Positions 22,876 through 35,600 of a stretch of 64,000 bases of DNA are shown here, one piece after another. Source of the stretch: Apostichopus japonicus (Eukaryota > Echinodermata > Holothuroidea > Aspidochirotida > Stichopodidae); NCBI RefSeq assembly GCF_037975245.1, contig NC_092570.1:10827001-10891000 (forward strand), in the 5' to 3' direction. The notes beneath the pieces were generated by a model. The model was not told the DNA's origin, did no database searches, and saw only the letters and a program-made list of their open reading frames with translations. How positions within the stretch are numbered: the first letter of the stretch is position 1; each line of letters starts with the position of its first letter. The position numbers and the translations under genes are program-made.

Positions 22876-25800
22876 GTACACATGTTACTTATTCGGTAAC
22901 GGATTCGATATACATCTATGGAAAGCAGAAAGTTCGTTCGAAATCATTAAGATTGTCGAGAAAGTACATTTTAGTGTATTTTTCCAAAGATAATGAGGGT
23001 TTATCAATGGGTCATTTGAACTCTGAAGACGATGTATAAAATTACCACAATGCGTCTTCCCCGGGCCAAACAGTGCTTGACCAATTCACATGACCACTAT
23101 ATCATCACTTATAAATTGGATGTAAAGGGGCCACGAACAACTTTGGGCCATAATCAAATCAAGCACGCCTTGGACCACCAAACCAATAAGTAATATGAAC
23201 TTTAATGACAAGGAAGAATACCATCCTAATGCATTTTGCCCGGTCCAAAGAGTGCTTGACCAATTCACATGACCACTACACAATCACTTCTTAAATGCAT
23301 GGATGTAACGGGACATCGAAAAAGTTTTGGGCCCGAATCAAGTCCAGAGCGCCTTGGACCACCTAACCAATGCATGATATAAACTCCAAGGACAATGCAG
23401 AAGAGTACCATAATCCACCCAACACGCATTGGATCACCTAACCGATGGGTAACATGAACTCTAATGACAATTTAAAAGAGTACCATAATGCGTCTTGCCC
23501 GGTGCAAAGAATGTTTGACCAATTCAATTGACCACTACATCGTCACTTCTTAAATAAATACAAAGGGGCCACGAAAAAGCTTTGGCCCTAAACAAGACCA
23601 GCACGCCTTGGACCACCTAACCAATGGGTCATATGAATTCTTAGGACAACGTAGAAGAGTACCATAATGCGTCTTGCCCGGTCCAAAGAATGCTTGACCA
23701 ATTCAATTGACCACTACACCGTCACTTCGGAATACAAAGGGACCACGAAATTTGGTCCCTAATCCATCCAGCATGCTTCAAAATGTATACAGTGTGAGAT
23801 TCGACTAACGTTTTGTGTCACCTGCAATGTTTAAAGTATTTGAAAAGACAACTTTCGGTAAAAATAAGCCTATCTTTATAAATTGACTAGAACGACATCT
23901 TACACGTTTAAAGTGCATGCTAATGATTGTAGAAAGCTATCTCCAGGTACATAAAATATGATCAGTTTATTTGGTCTATACTTATGTCCATTTGCAACAA
24001 GAGTCCATCAAATTATATATTTTGGATGAGAAACCAACAACATAGCTTGATTTTTCACTTGAAATTTTCACATACAAGGTTTCAAAGTTAAAATACTACT
24101 CAAAAATAAAAATAACGTATATTCGAGCTCAACCAAAAACTAAATTTCATGTTAAAGAAATCAGATGTGATACTCTGGTGTCTCAAACTTTAATTGGTAC
24201 CATCCTCCTGTTACTACATACTTGGGTTTTCCTAGTTTTGTTGTCCAAATTTAAAGAAAAGATCTCAGACGGTCCATGAATTCAAGTTATATTTAAAGAA
24301 AACACTTTTTCCAGTTGAAAATGATGACTTTTCGATAATTTTACATAAAAATGACTGTAAAGTTGGCCGCTTAGTTGTCAATTTCTCAAACCCTAAATTT
24401 AGGATTCATGTGGCTTAACTGTGTAAAGTATAGCACTGCACACTAAGTCAAATTGAGTTTTTTTTTATTTTATGCGATGAAGCCCGCCCCAAACCGCAAA
24501 CTGGCCAGGACGTTCTTAAAGGGAGTGAAGACTCGGGCACAAAGAAACGTCTGATGCCGGTAATCTGACATAGTTTCGAATGAGGTGTAACAGAAGTGTA
24601 TAGACACCACCATCGATCCCAGAAAGTACACACACAGCTTGCCACCGTCGGTAAGTAGATACTAGTGTATAGTCAATACATGCAGCTACGGTCAATACCC
24701 ACAACACAGTGTACATAGCAGCGATGGACATCTCAGGTCCAGATAAAAGATAACAAGGTATCACGTTTCATTACTGTCTGCATTTTGTAGCGACAAGAGG
24801 AAAACTTCACTTGCAATTGCAACGGAAAGTTAACTTTTTTTTCAGAGGGCGGCACGTGGTTTGGGGCGAGTCTTCAGTGCCTTTAAAAGAGGAAAATACT
24901 AATAATTAGGTCACCACTCAACGGATTTTCATGCAGAAATTTCATGCAGAAAAATCGATTTTCAGAAAAACGGTACCTATAACTTTTTTTTAAATTATGA
25001 TGAACCCATTATCAGACGTTGCTTTAAAGATAAGACTAATTTTCATTACTGCGCTTTGCTCGGTTCGTTGTTAGAATAAAGATTTGATATTAGAGGGTCA
25101 TTGGGAAAATAGAGACCTTTTTCATTTTGAACGCAGTACACATGCATATATATATATATGACGGATTCAGGAGCGTCTCCCACGAGAAAAATGGAAAACG
25201 AAGACAGTCGGTAAGCCGTATTTGTTGTGCATTGTCTTAACATTAAAGCACCGGGATGGTGGGGAGGGAGGGGAATCATTTAAACTATACTTTTCCAACT
25301 TTTACTTCTAATTTGAGAGACAAACCTAGTACACTTTACACTTATTATGATATACAGTACAATTTGGGGTACTGTTGTCAGTTTTGAGTACTAGGTAGTG
25401 GAAAATTTGAAAGTGCCTCCTCAAATTAATTTCTATGTCTGAGCTTCATTATGTGTTTTTTTATTGAAAACAAGTCTTTGAATTAAAATTGTCCAACTTT
25501 AACTGACTATTACAGACAAGAAACTAGTACACCTTGCATATGACCGGGCAAGACGTATTATAGTACACTTGCACATTGTCCTAAAAGTTCCTAGTACCCA
25601 CTGTTAGCTAGGTGGTCCAGGGCCCAAAGCTTTTCATGGCACCGTTACATTTATTGAAGAAGTGATGATGTAATGGTCATTGGAATGGAAAGGCACCCTT
25701 TGGACCGGGCAAGACGCATTATGGTAATCTTCTACATTGTCAATAGAACTGACATGACCCATTGGTTAGGTGGTTCAAGATGTGCTTTTGATTATGACCT

Positions 25801-26426
25801 AGAGTTTTCTATTCATGGTCCCAAGTTACATTCATTTAAGAAGTGATGATTTAGTGGTCATTTGATTAGTCAGCTAACCCTTTGGACCGGGCAAGACGCA
25901 TTATGGTACACTTCTCAATGTCATCAGAGTTCATATGACCCATCCGTTTGGTGGTTCAAGGCGTGCTGGTCTTGATTTGGGCCGAAAGAAATTGTTTTCG
26001 TGGTCCCGTTGCATTCATTTAAGAAGTGATGATGTAGTGGTCATTTGAATTGGTCAAGCACTCTTTGGACCAGGTAAACTGCATCGTGAGACAATTCTAC
26101 CTTGTCTTTAGAGTTGATATGACCCGTTGGTTAGGTGGTCCAAGGCGTGCTGGTTTTGATTAGGGCCAAAATGTTTCCATGGTCCTGTTACAAATTCATT
26201 TAAGAAGTGATTGTGTAGTGGTCATTTGAATTGGTCAAGTATTCGTTGGACAGGGTAAGACGCCTTGTGAGAGTTTTCTAACAGAGTTCATATGATAAAC
26301 CTCTTTTATTTTTGGAAAATACGCTAAAATCTTGCTTTTCCACGACCAAATCTTGAACATCTTGTAAGATAGCATTCGGCCTGCCATAGGTATTACGTCG
26401 ATAGCACTGTCGAATAAGTAACTGAA
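22876..26426. mobile_element. 3.5-kb fold-back element with tandem-repeat arms
   Basis: The outer ends gttacttattcg (left, ~22884) and cgaataagtaac (right, ~26426) are inverted, as are the adjacent segments (left 'gataatgagggtttatca', right 'tgataaacctcttttatt'). Each arm is an array of ~180-bp units that are opposite in orientation between the arms. On the left 'ttgaccaattca' recurs near 23079, 23258, 23517 and 23696. On the right the complementary unit 'ggaccgggcaagacg' recurs at about 25541, 25702, 25884, 26066 and 26248. The centre (23770-25530) is mostly unique but holds a small piggyBac-like MITE. No transposase frame. No certain target duplication. Confidence 0.75.
24516..24886. mobile_element. 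piggyBac-like MITE (TTAA borders)
   Basis: Bordered by TTAA at 24516-24519 and 24883-24886. The inverted ends TTAAAGGgagTGAAGACTCG and its counterpart ending AGTCTTCAgtgCCTTTAA differ only at the three lower-case bases. At 371 bp without a coding frame it has the size of a MITE. TTAA duplications point to piggyBac-type transposition. Confidence 0.65.
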
Positions 26427-26468
26427 TGAGGAACGCGGAATAAGTAACTAACTTCACACCGGTTCAAG

Positions 26469-26618
26469 ATGGCTTCGTCCTTAAACCAGCATGCTCTTCG
26501 CACATCGGAATTGATTTTATCAATTCTGAAGTCAAAAGGGGAAGAATCCAACTTAAGCGACCCCCTTGTTTTAGAAAAAACAGTTAATTCTACGTGTGAA
26601 TTACTACTCTTCAGACAG
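26469..26618 (+). CDS. PELP1: PELP1 exon 1 (residues 1-50)
   Basis: ATG at 26469 with A at -3 (caagATGG). Fifty codons end CELLLFRQ, then donor gtgtgg. The segment matches the family's N-terminal 'CLLRLHGS' region when joined to exon 2. The fold-back element ends about 40 bp upstream, so promoter and 5' UTR are short or lie within the element. Confidence 0.85.
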
Positions 26619-29600
26619 GTGTGGTTTCAAGCTTAGGCTGGCTGGCTAGACTAAAACTAAAAGTTAGGCTAAACGTTATGCTAAGTAAGGCAACTACTAT
26701 TAGGCCTATTCTGGTACTGTACTTGCTAATGTTACTAGTGTCAGGCCCAGGTAAGTGAGCCTTAAATCTAGCCTAGTACTACTACTAGGCTTTATTAAGC
26801 AAGTTATGCTACATTTTAAGCACTAATTGCTTAGAGCCCAGGAAGCCAGTCAATATGAACAACTTTGAAGTTAAATATTATGCCAATGATCAGACAGTAG
26901 TTGGCTTCAGCTAGACCGGCTTGTGATTGGACTAGCCAATATCATAGAACATGTACTGTTAAGGTGGCTGCGATATTTCTGTAGCATCCAGCTTGTGGAA
27001 AAACTTCGAGAGTAAACACTATACAGAACTGGCAAGTAGCTGGTGAGCTTGGTCCGCGACCTACTGTACATTACCATGGCAGTGTATTTGCATTTGCGCA
27101 CAATTTCAGCTTTTGGGGCAAAAAGTTTTGTGCATTTAAGAGGCGTTCTGTACTTTTAAGGATAACTGTGTATTATAAGATAGATATCAACTTATTAACG
27201 ATCACCTTGACAGCTCTCTTCTGCAAAATTTCTTGGTTCACCGACTGTTTGGTTACTTGCCTTAGGCAGGCTAGTAATTAGGGTTGGGCGATATTTGCTT
27301 TTTAATGTCACGATAAATAGTTCAAAAATTATCGCGATATTTCGATAATTACGATAATTTTTTCTTGTTGTTTTTAGTGTGTTCGCGAACACACTAAAAA
27401 CAACTGCCGATTTCCCACCGGTGTTTTCACGCAGCAAACACACCGAGCATAATGGCGTGGGGTTCAGGGCCCGCCTTAGAGCCCCGTTGGGGTCAAGGGG
27501 TGGAACTCCTTGTGGGGGTCCAGGGGCGAAGGCCCCCGGAAAAGTTAAGTATTTTTGCGTGTCTGGCGATAAATAATTTGCAATTGAGGATTCAAAATAC
27601 TGACTAACTTTATGAATTTAAATTGTCACGAAACTGATGAAAGTTTTAAAATGACAAGTTAGAGTAGCTATATTATGTGATAAAATGAAAAGAGAATTAA
27701 TCTGTCTTACAATCTTTATAAAGTTTTACTTACAAAACTGTCGATATTATGAAACAGACTACGTTCGGCAAAGCCCCGTTTCTAGACTGCCTAACAATCA
27801 GTTTACAACTGCAGTGTTTAACCGTACTTTAATATCACGGTAGGCTAATGTGCTTCAAATTTTCGCAGGTATCTTGCAAAACAACGGCCCTGTCTAACAC
27901 CTGTTTGTTAACATTTTTGGCACGGTTCCAAAAAACTTTTCATGGAGTAAACTTTTTTGGCTCCACCCTAGAATTAATTAGGTCAGTCAGTAAAGGATCC
28001 GTAAAGTTATGCGAAATATTATCTTAGACGTTCAAGGAAAGTAGGTAAATATCCCCGTAACATTAAGGTAAGTAAAACACACCTCAAGCCAACCGACTCC
28101 TCCGCATGAACAAAACAAACTATTCCCCATGATACACGAGGCACAGTCTATACCATACAGACATACTGTAGCACGATATCAAGGCCCCAATAGCTACAGT
28201 ATGGCCATCTTTATGAAAGTAAACCTTGTAATTCCATGTTTTAGGCCACCAGGCATGATTAACTTAATGCTAAATATTGTTTCCATGTCCTTGTAGAAAT
28301 CGTCAACTTCGCAAAATACAATTAGTTGTGTTTTTGTTGTTACGTGAGATCCGTAACCGACGAAGTGGTTAGGCTACTTACTATACACTTAACTATGGTA
28401 GGATATTATTATTATTATTATTATTTTTGGGGGGAAACTCTAGAAAATACTTTCTTTCCCCCGCTTTACACCAGATGTGGTCTTCTGGTTTATTCATAAA
28501 TGGGTGTACTAGAGCCTTGTTTACATGACACTTGTTGCATTTAGCAACTACAAAAACACAACTAATTGTATTTTGCGAACTTGACGTTTTCTACAAGAAC
28601 ATGGATATAATATTAAGCATTTTGTTAATCATACCAAGTGGCCTGAAACACATTTTATTACAAGGTTTACTTATAAAGATGGCCATACTGTAGCTAGTGG
28701 GGCCTTGATGTGCTGCGTGTATGGTATGGACTGTGCCTCGTGTATCAATACTCCATGAAACGTTTCTTGGAAACGTGCCAAAAATGTTAACAAACAGGTG
28801 TTAGACAGGGGATTAGCGTGCAGTTGTTTGGTAAGGTACCTGGGAAAATTCGCAGCACATGTACAGTAGCCTACCGTAGTATTTAAGTAGGGTTAAACCG
28901 TACTGCAGTTGTAATCTGATGTACGTATAGTGTGCGCTAATCATTGTTAGGCAGTCTATAAACGGGCTTTGCCGAACGTTGTTTGTTTCATAACATCGGA
29001 AGTTCTGTAAGTTAAACTTTTTAAAGATTGTAAGACAGATTAAATCTCTTTTCATTTTATACCATAATATAGCTACTCTAACTTGTCATTTTAAAATTTT
29101 CATCAGCTTTGTGACAATTTAAATTAAAAAAGTTGTCAGTATTTTGCATCCTCAACTGCGAATTTTTTATCGCCAGACACGCAAAAATACCAAAATTTTC
29201 CAGGGTCTTTGCCCCTGGACCCCCACAAGGGGTTCCACCCCTTGACCCCACAAGGGCCCTAGGGCAGGCCCCTGGACCCCACGCCTTTATGCTCGCAAGC
29301 TACGCGTGCTCGGCATGTTCGCTGGGGGAACACCGGCGGGAAATCGGAAGTGTGTTCCCGGGAAATTGAACAAGGTTTTCCAACTGTGGCCTCTCATGGC
29401 CAGTTTGAGGATTTTCATTCATGAGGCAAAATTCCCTCCTGAAATGTTTTTTACAAACAGGGTGGTTCTAAATCTCTTGTAGAGAACATCATCAGATTTT
29501 TACAACGTGATGCTTTTTGAATTATTGGCTGTCAAAGACAACCTCTTTTGTACATCAGAGCAACTACATCCTCAACAATTAATATTGAGAAAAGGAAAAA

Positions 29601-32600
29601 ACCCTGAAATTTAGTAGGTTGTAAGAACTTTATACCTTTAAATTAAGTAAGCACAAATACAGCTCTCACATGGTTATGTTGGTAAACAATTGGCATCAAA
29701 ACCCCTTCCTCATGCTGAATCACAGCATGAAATAGCAACTTTTGAGCTGCGCGACTAACAAATAAATTACAGGAAAGCATTGTAATCATAATTTTGTATT
29801 GTCTGGACTGGACATACTGTAATAACCTCTGAAAGAATCAAGTATCCTGAAGCAATAGTTTTAAGAGCAATTTATCACTAATAAAATTAGTACAGTAGCA
29901 CATACAGTATTTTAGCAAAAAATACCGAAATTGAATATTTTTGCACTTTCAAGTTGACCTAACTCCACAAGACATTGCTTGTTGTTTATTCCCATATCTG
30001 TGAGATAGAATCTATGGGCTTCTGTCATAGGATGGTAGTAGGTTGATTAATTGCTGAGTAATCTGACAGAAATCAAGAAAATGCCAAGTTAGCCACAAAT
30101 TGCGGAATTTCAAAGAGTGATAAATGGGCAAATTTTGAAGCAATGCAACTGAAACTTTTGGAATATGCTTATTGTAGGTGTTCCGAGCATACAATTAATT
30201 TAAATATTTTTTAGTGGGGGTCGAACTACGACGTACTACAAAATCTGGTGATTTGCTATGGAATAACCCACATGCATGGTAGATTACCAAATGATATAAG
30301 TTAAATTGCTGCACAATTTGATAGGTGAAAGCTCATTTAAGGTTTGCAGAAGTCAAACCCTACGAAATTTCTTTAAGGTCAGGTCTCAATGAAAATATGA
30401 AAATTATGCTGATTTGACTTCCTCATATGCAGTAGAACCTCCTTGCTATTTTAAGGTGGAGGTCAAAGGTTGGCTCAGATATATACATGCAATATGAAAA
30501 TCAGCCAGGGTTAGCTTGCAAACTACTGTACTCCTGTGCTGCATATTTACAACAAGTTCTCATTTACATGAGTGAATTGACCAATATAATCTCTCGCCAC
30601 AAAGGTGTGTGATAAACCACATATTCTGTCTGGAGTATCGGGAGAAAAGTGTCACAAAACGTGGAAGTGTAAACAACCTTAGAAACAATATTACTACAGT
30701 AGATCAGAAATAATCGTGAAATGAGAATTTGATTCTTATCATATCAGATATTAAGGGCCCATAGTGTCACTAATTCATGAATTTTAAATACTCGAAACTC
30801 AAAATATCCAGGTTTAACTTTGTAAGAGAGTGGTGTGATTTGTAGTGCTTTCATGTTTTTTTTTTCTATAAACAGGATCTCAATGTGTTCAAACCAAGTA
30901 GGTCTAGTATACATTGGTACTCAGTATTTGGTTGCAACAAACTGTTGCAAAGGACACTGGAGTGTTGATTTGTCACAGGCTGTTAGGGTCAGTGTTGTAT
31001 TCGAACATTGTAATGACTATTGCATATATTTTAGTGTGGAAAGCAACTAAGTTGCACTATGCCTTTTAGTCATTACTGCCACTGTACAAGTCAAAAGTAT
31101 TTCTTTAAATTTTCTTCCAAGATCACAACTTTATAAAACTACCCAAATGAGTGGATCTGGGTAGAATCATAACTCCTAGGACCATGAGTATAGGCATACT
31201 CATTGCCCAAGCCAACCTAACATGTGTTGTTTCTGCGACAGGCAATACCATTTATTATTAAAAAATAATAAGTAGTAGCCCAACGCTACATGGAAATCAA
31301 ATATGTCCAAAAAAGAAATTTACAACATTGAAACACAATTTACTGATTTCCAAAGCAGAAACTTGGTGGCTCTAGTTGTGTTACTTTCTATTTATATGTA
31401 TAATAACCTGGATGTGTTTCCTTGACCTACTATTTACACACACAAAACTTGACTTGACCAGTGCAAAGATGCATAGCAGTTTTGTACCCAGGAGCTATAC
31501 TTTACTTTACATCACTGATGCTTCTTAGGTGTTAGCATATCACGGGAAATTTGAGTCACATAGTTCCAAAATTGAAACAAATTAATTAAATACCTTAATA
31601 TCTTGCCTTTTTTGCTCCTAGGATGGTTCTCATTACAATGATCTGGTTGGTTACATCAATAGGTGCCTTGGAACATCATCAACAAGGTTTGTTTTTATCA
31701 ACAGTTGCTGTTTTATTGTGTCTGAGTAACTTTAAAAACATTAAAACGAATATGTTTAGTGATAGAATACTATTTTGTTGGCCATTTTAAGCAATTGTAA
31801 ATTTAAACTATCCAGTGATCATTAAAAGAGACATAGTTTAGAGTTCACAACAGCAACTTTTGTTGAAATATCTCAAAGTGATGCCTACATACCATTAACT
31901 GTGATCCTTACACTACTCCAAACATGTGCCAAACATTTTGCATTGCCATGATTGATTTGTTTCATTCCTACGGACGACTAATACACCAACTACCGTTAGT
32001 AATTGTTTGGGAGAACAAAATTGTCAATTTTTACGAAAATGTTAGTTAATCATGAATTAGGGTTAGCTGACTAAAACTTCTATCTTCCATCAACCCCAAA
32101 TTATATACATGAGTGACAATGGAATGCTAAAAAGTCCAGATGAATGCAATTTTGACCTTAAAGTTCAATGTCCAATTTGTATTTGTATTTAGAGTGAAAT
32201 GCACTGGAAGTTTTAGATGTTTGTAAATGACAAACTTTACTTAAACATTACACTAAATTTGTACAATTTTCACCATTATATTTTTGTATAATTATGAGGG
32301 TCTAATCTATATTGTCACAGTGGTGCCATATGGCACCATTGTGACAATATAACTCTCTTAGACTGAAATATATGTACTTACAGTCAGTGTTATGCACATG
32401 ATTTCAAAGGTGTGGGGGATGGATACAAATTCACAATTTTCCCTGACTGATTTAGGTACAGGGCTGAACTTATATGGAAGGGTACAAGGCAAACTAAATA
32501 TTTATATAGCATGGGGCTGCCATGGGGCCACTGAAGCCAACACCTATGTAGGGGCCCTCCCCAGAAAATTGTTTAAACATTTACACTTCAAATGTTGCAT

Positions 32601-35600
32601 TGTGAGGTCTATCTAGTCTATAATTTATGTCTGTATATGTACTGTAGCTCTTACTGCAAGATTGTGCTAATAAATAATAAACTCAAAACATTTGCAAACT
32701 AATTTTGATTTAGTGCCCTGAATGTTTATGGGAGGGCTAGGTACAAGTGAAGTATTTTCCATGGTGGGGTGTTGCCATGGGGTCATTGAAGCTGACACTC
32801 TGGTGGGGGGGGGTCATTATAGGTGGTCCAGGAGAATTGTTTTTGTTTAAATGGTATGTTCCCAGGTACAGTATATTTAGCCTGTAATTTTGGTCTAAGT
32901 AGCTTAAGTGGAAGGTTGTGCTAATAAAGCTTAAACTTTTCTTCCAACAGATTTAGGTGGGATCCTGAACCTTTATGAGGATCCAAGTCAATTATAAACT
33001 TGAAGTCAAGGGGTGCATTCTGAGGCATATTTTAGCATGTAAGTTAGGTCTATATAAGTAGCTCTAAATGGAAGATTGTGCAAATAAGTATCAAGAATAA
33101 TAAAAACAAATCCCCAACTGCTTCATTTTACCTGCCCGCCCCCCTCTCGCTGTGCACACACCACTGCTTACAGTAAATTTCTTCTTTGTACAGAATTGCT
33201 GGATTGGCTCTCCTAGGACCACTCGTGTCTCAGGCATCTGCTCAGCAGTTTCAGCAGCACTGTCTGTCTTGGCTACATCTTTTATTGCAAATAATTCAGG
33301 TACTCACTTATTTGTTTTCTTTGTAAATAAGATAAGAAAACCTAATAAGTAACTAGTGTGTTTCAGCTTCTACTCAACATCAAATTAGTTGCTAATAACA
33401 CAGTGTCAATTCTTTCATATCAGATTTGATATGCATTTCAGCTTTGATGAAAAGAATAGTCACACAGAAAATGATAATACAATTGTACGGGCCACACTTG
33501 CTGTGAGTTGAAAGAAACAGCATCTTCAAGTAGCACTTATGGACTTTAGTTCCTACCTTTAACAGTGAACCAGCAAATATTACAAGAAAATATTATCTAG
33601 GACTGTGTACATACAGTATGCCCTTCAAATGTTGGATTCTTGAGAGATTTTAATATTATGTAACTGAAAATGAAAGTATAATGATGTTTATGTATGTGTC
33701 TGATTGTGGCTGTGGATGTGTAAGCAGACTTTGCACAGGCATTTGTGTTCATGTTGGATGCAAGGCATTGGCTTGTCATGCGATAACTCCAAATGTACAT
33801 TGTGGGTAAATGTGAAACTTGGTATGTGGATCAGGATGCATCTTCCTCAGTACAATAACCTTCTGTTTCTTGTGAAAGTCAAAGGTCTTTTGAGGTCAAT
33901 AGAGGTAACATCTGAAAACCTTTATTAACAAAACTTCACAAGCAAAATGTGGATGATTTTCAAACTTTGTATGCGGATCCAGGCTATTGCTTTGCTTAAA
34001 GTCATGTGCACACATCTTTAATATATGAAAAGTGTCTTGGAATCACTACACCTTTGGCTTTCTGATTTTGAGGTTTTTGAGGACAGAATATTATCATGTA
34101 CTGTAGGGTTAGATGCTGAAGTACATGCATAAGTCAAGATTGATAGTGCTTTATAGCTTGTCTAACTCTCTCCCATTTATCAGCCACACACTCAACTCTC
34201 TCAATTGAAACTATGTTCATCCTTGGTTAATCAAGTGCTCTCAAAGGCTTCTAGCTATCCTGATGTCAGCAGAGAATTAGCCAGTAAACTGATTCAACCT
34301 CTGGTGGAAAAAGCTTTACAAATTAAAGATGAAGTAAGTACTTAAATTCCATTCATCAAACTTTGTTGAGGCTGCTAAGAGTGACATATTTGTCTTATTA
34401 AATCAAAAGCCAAACTAACTTTAAAGGTTTCATGACAGTTAAGAGCAGCAGAAAGTGACACTTACAACACTTTCTATCAACTTTGGAAATATATATTTTG
34501 AGCATTGTATCATCTTTCATGCCACTGTAACCCACATTCAATGATCCACTGCAATTATTCTGTATAATTTGCAAGTTTCAATGATGTTCAATTCAGTGCA
34601 GCATGTAGTGGCTTGCAGCTTATCACAGCCATTTTTTCATGATACTTTCTCTTTTTTAAGCAAGCTCTTTAATTAGTCTATGAAACCCATTTTGGTGTGA
34701 GATCTTGTGCTCTGATTTTGTACTAAAATGAAAGTGAGACACCCAAAAGCTGAAAGCTATGTTTTGTTTCAATATTTCCAAATACAAGCTCTTTAATTAC
34801 TCTGTGAAACCCATTTTGGTGTGAGATCTTGTGATCTGATTTTGTAATAAAATGAAAGTGAGACACCCAAAAGCTGAAAGCTATGTTTTCTGTTTCAATA
34901 TTTCCAAATCACAACTTTATAGGCATCCAAATACATGACAAATAATTGCATGTAGAGCAGCACAAAGTTAAAGGTGAAAGTTACTTTCTATTCAGAACAC
35001 TATTGATAACTTATTATGTATAATGTATTCATCAAGTATCTTTTGATCTAAATGTGTTGCATAACTTGTGAAGCTAGACTATGAAACTTCCTCTGTATAG
35101 CTGCATATTCTCCTCTTTCATATCTCTCTAGAGAGTGCTGTGTGGTCTAGAAGTCCTTTTAACCTGCATGAAATTCTTCCCTGGCCCATGTGGGGCAATG
35201 AGAAATCAGCTGGTGAATCATTTAATTGTTATCATTGGCAACAGCAAAAATGACCATGTGGCAGAGGTATGTAAAGTCATTTCAGTTTAATACGTACTGA
35301 CAAAAGGAAAATACAAATTGAAACAGTTTGCTGTGAGCAATGAAATTATTTTTGGTAATTAGTACATAATTCTTTCTTCCTATTTTCATAAAGGGTTTAA
35401 GTCTGAGAGAGCTATAGCACTTTGCTTAAAGTACAAATCATTGTAAAAATCCTGCACAACTTAAAAATTCCATTTGAACCAAAGAGTAGGCAAATTATGG
35501 TAAATGACGTCAATCAGGCAGAGTTAGAGATGTTGAAGCTCTTCAGATGAAATTCTTCAAGAACAATATTATGTGCCTTTTTTCAAGTGTAACATGTGCT

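Noticed and set aside
27379-29369. Pro/Gly-rich frames at 27379-27576 and 29133-29369
   Set aside because: They lie in mirrored positions of the fold-back arms and come from its G/C-rich blocks.
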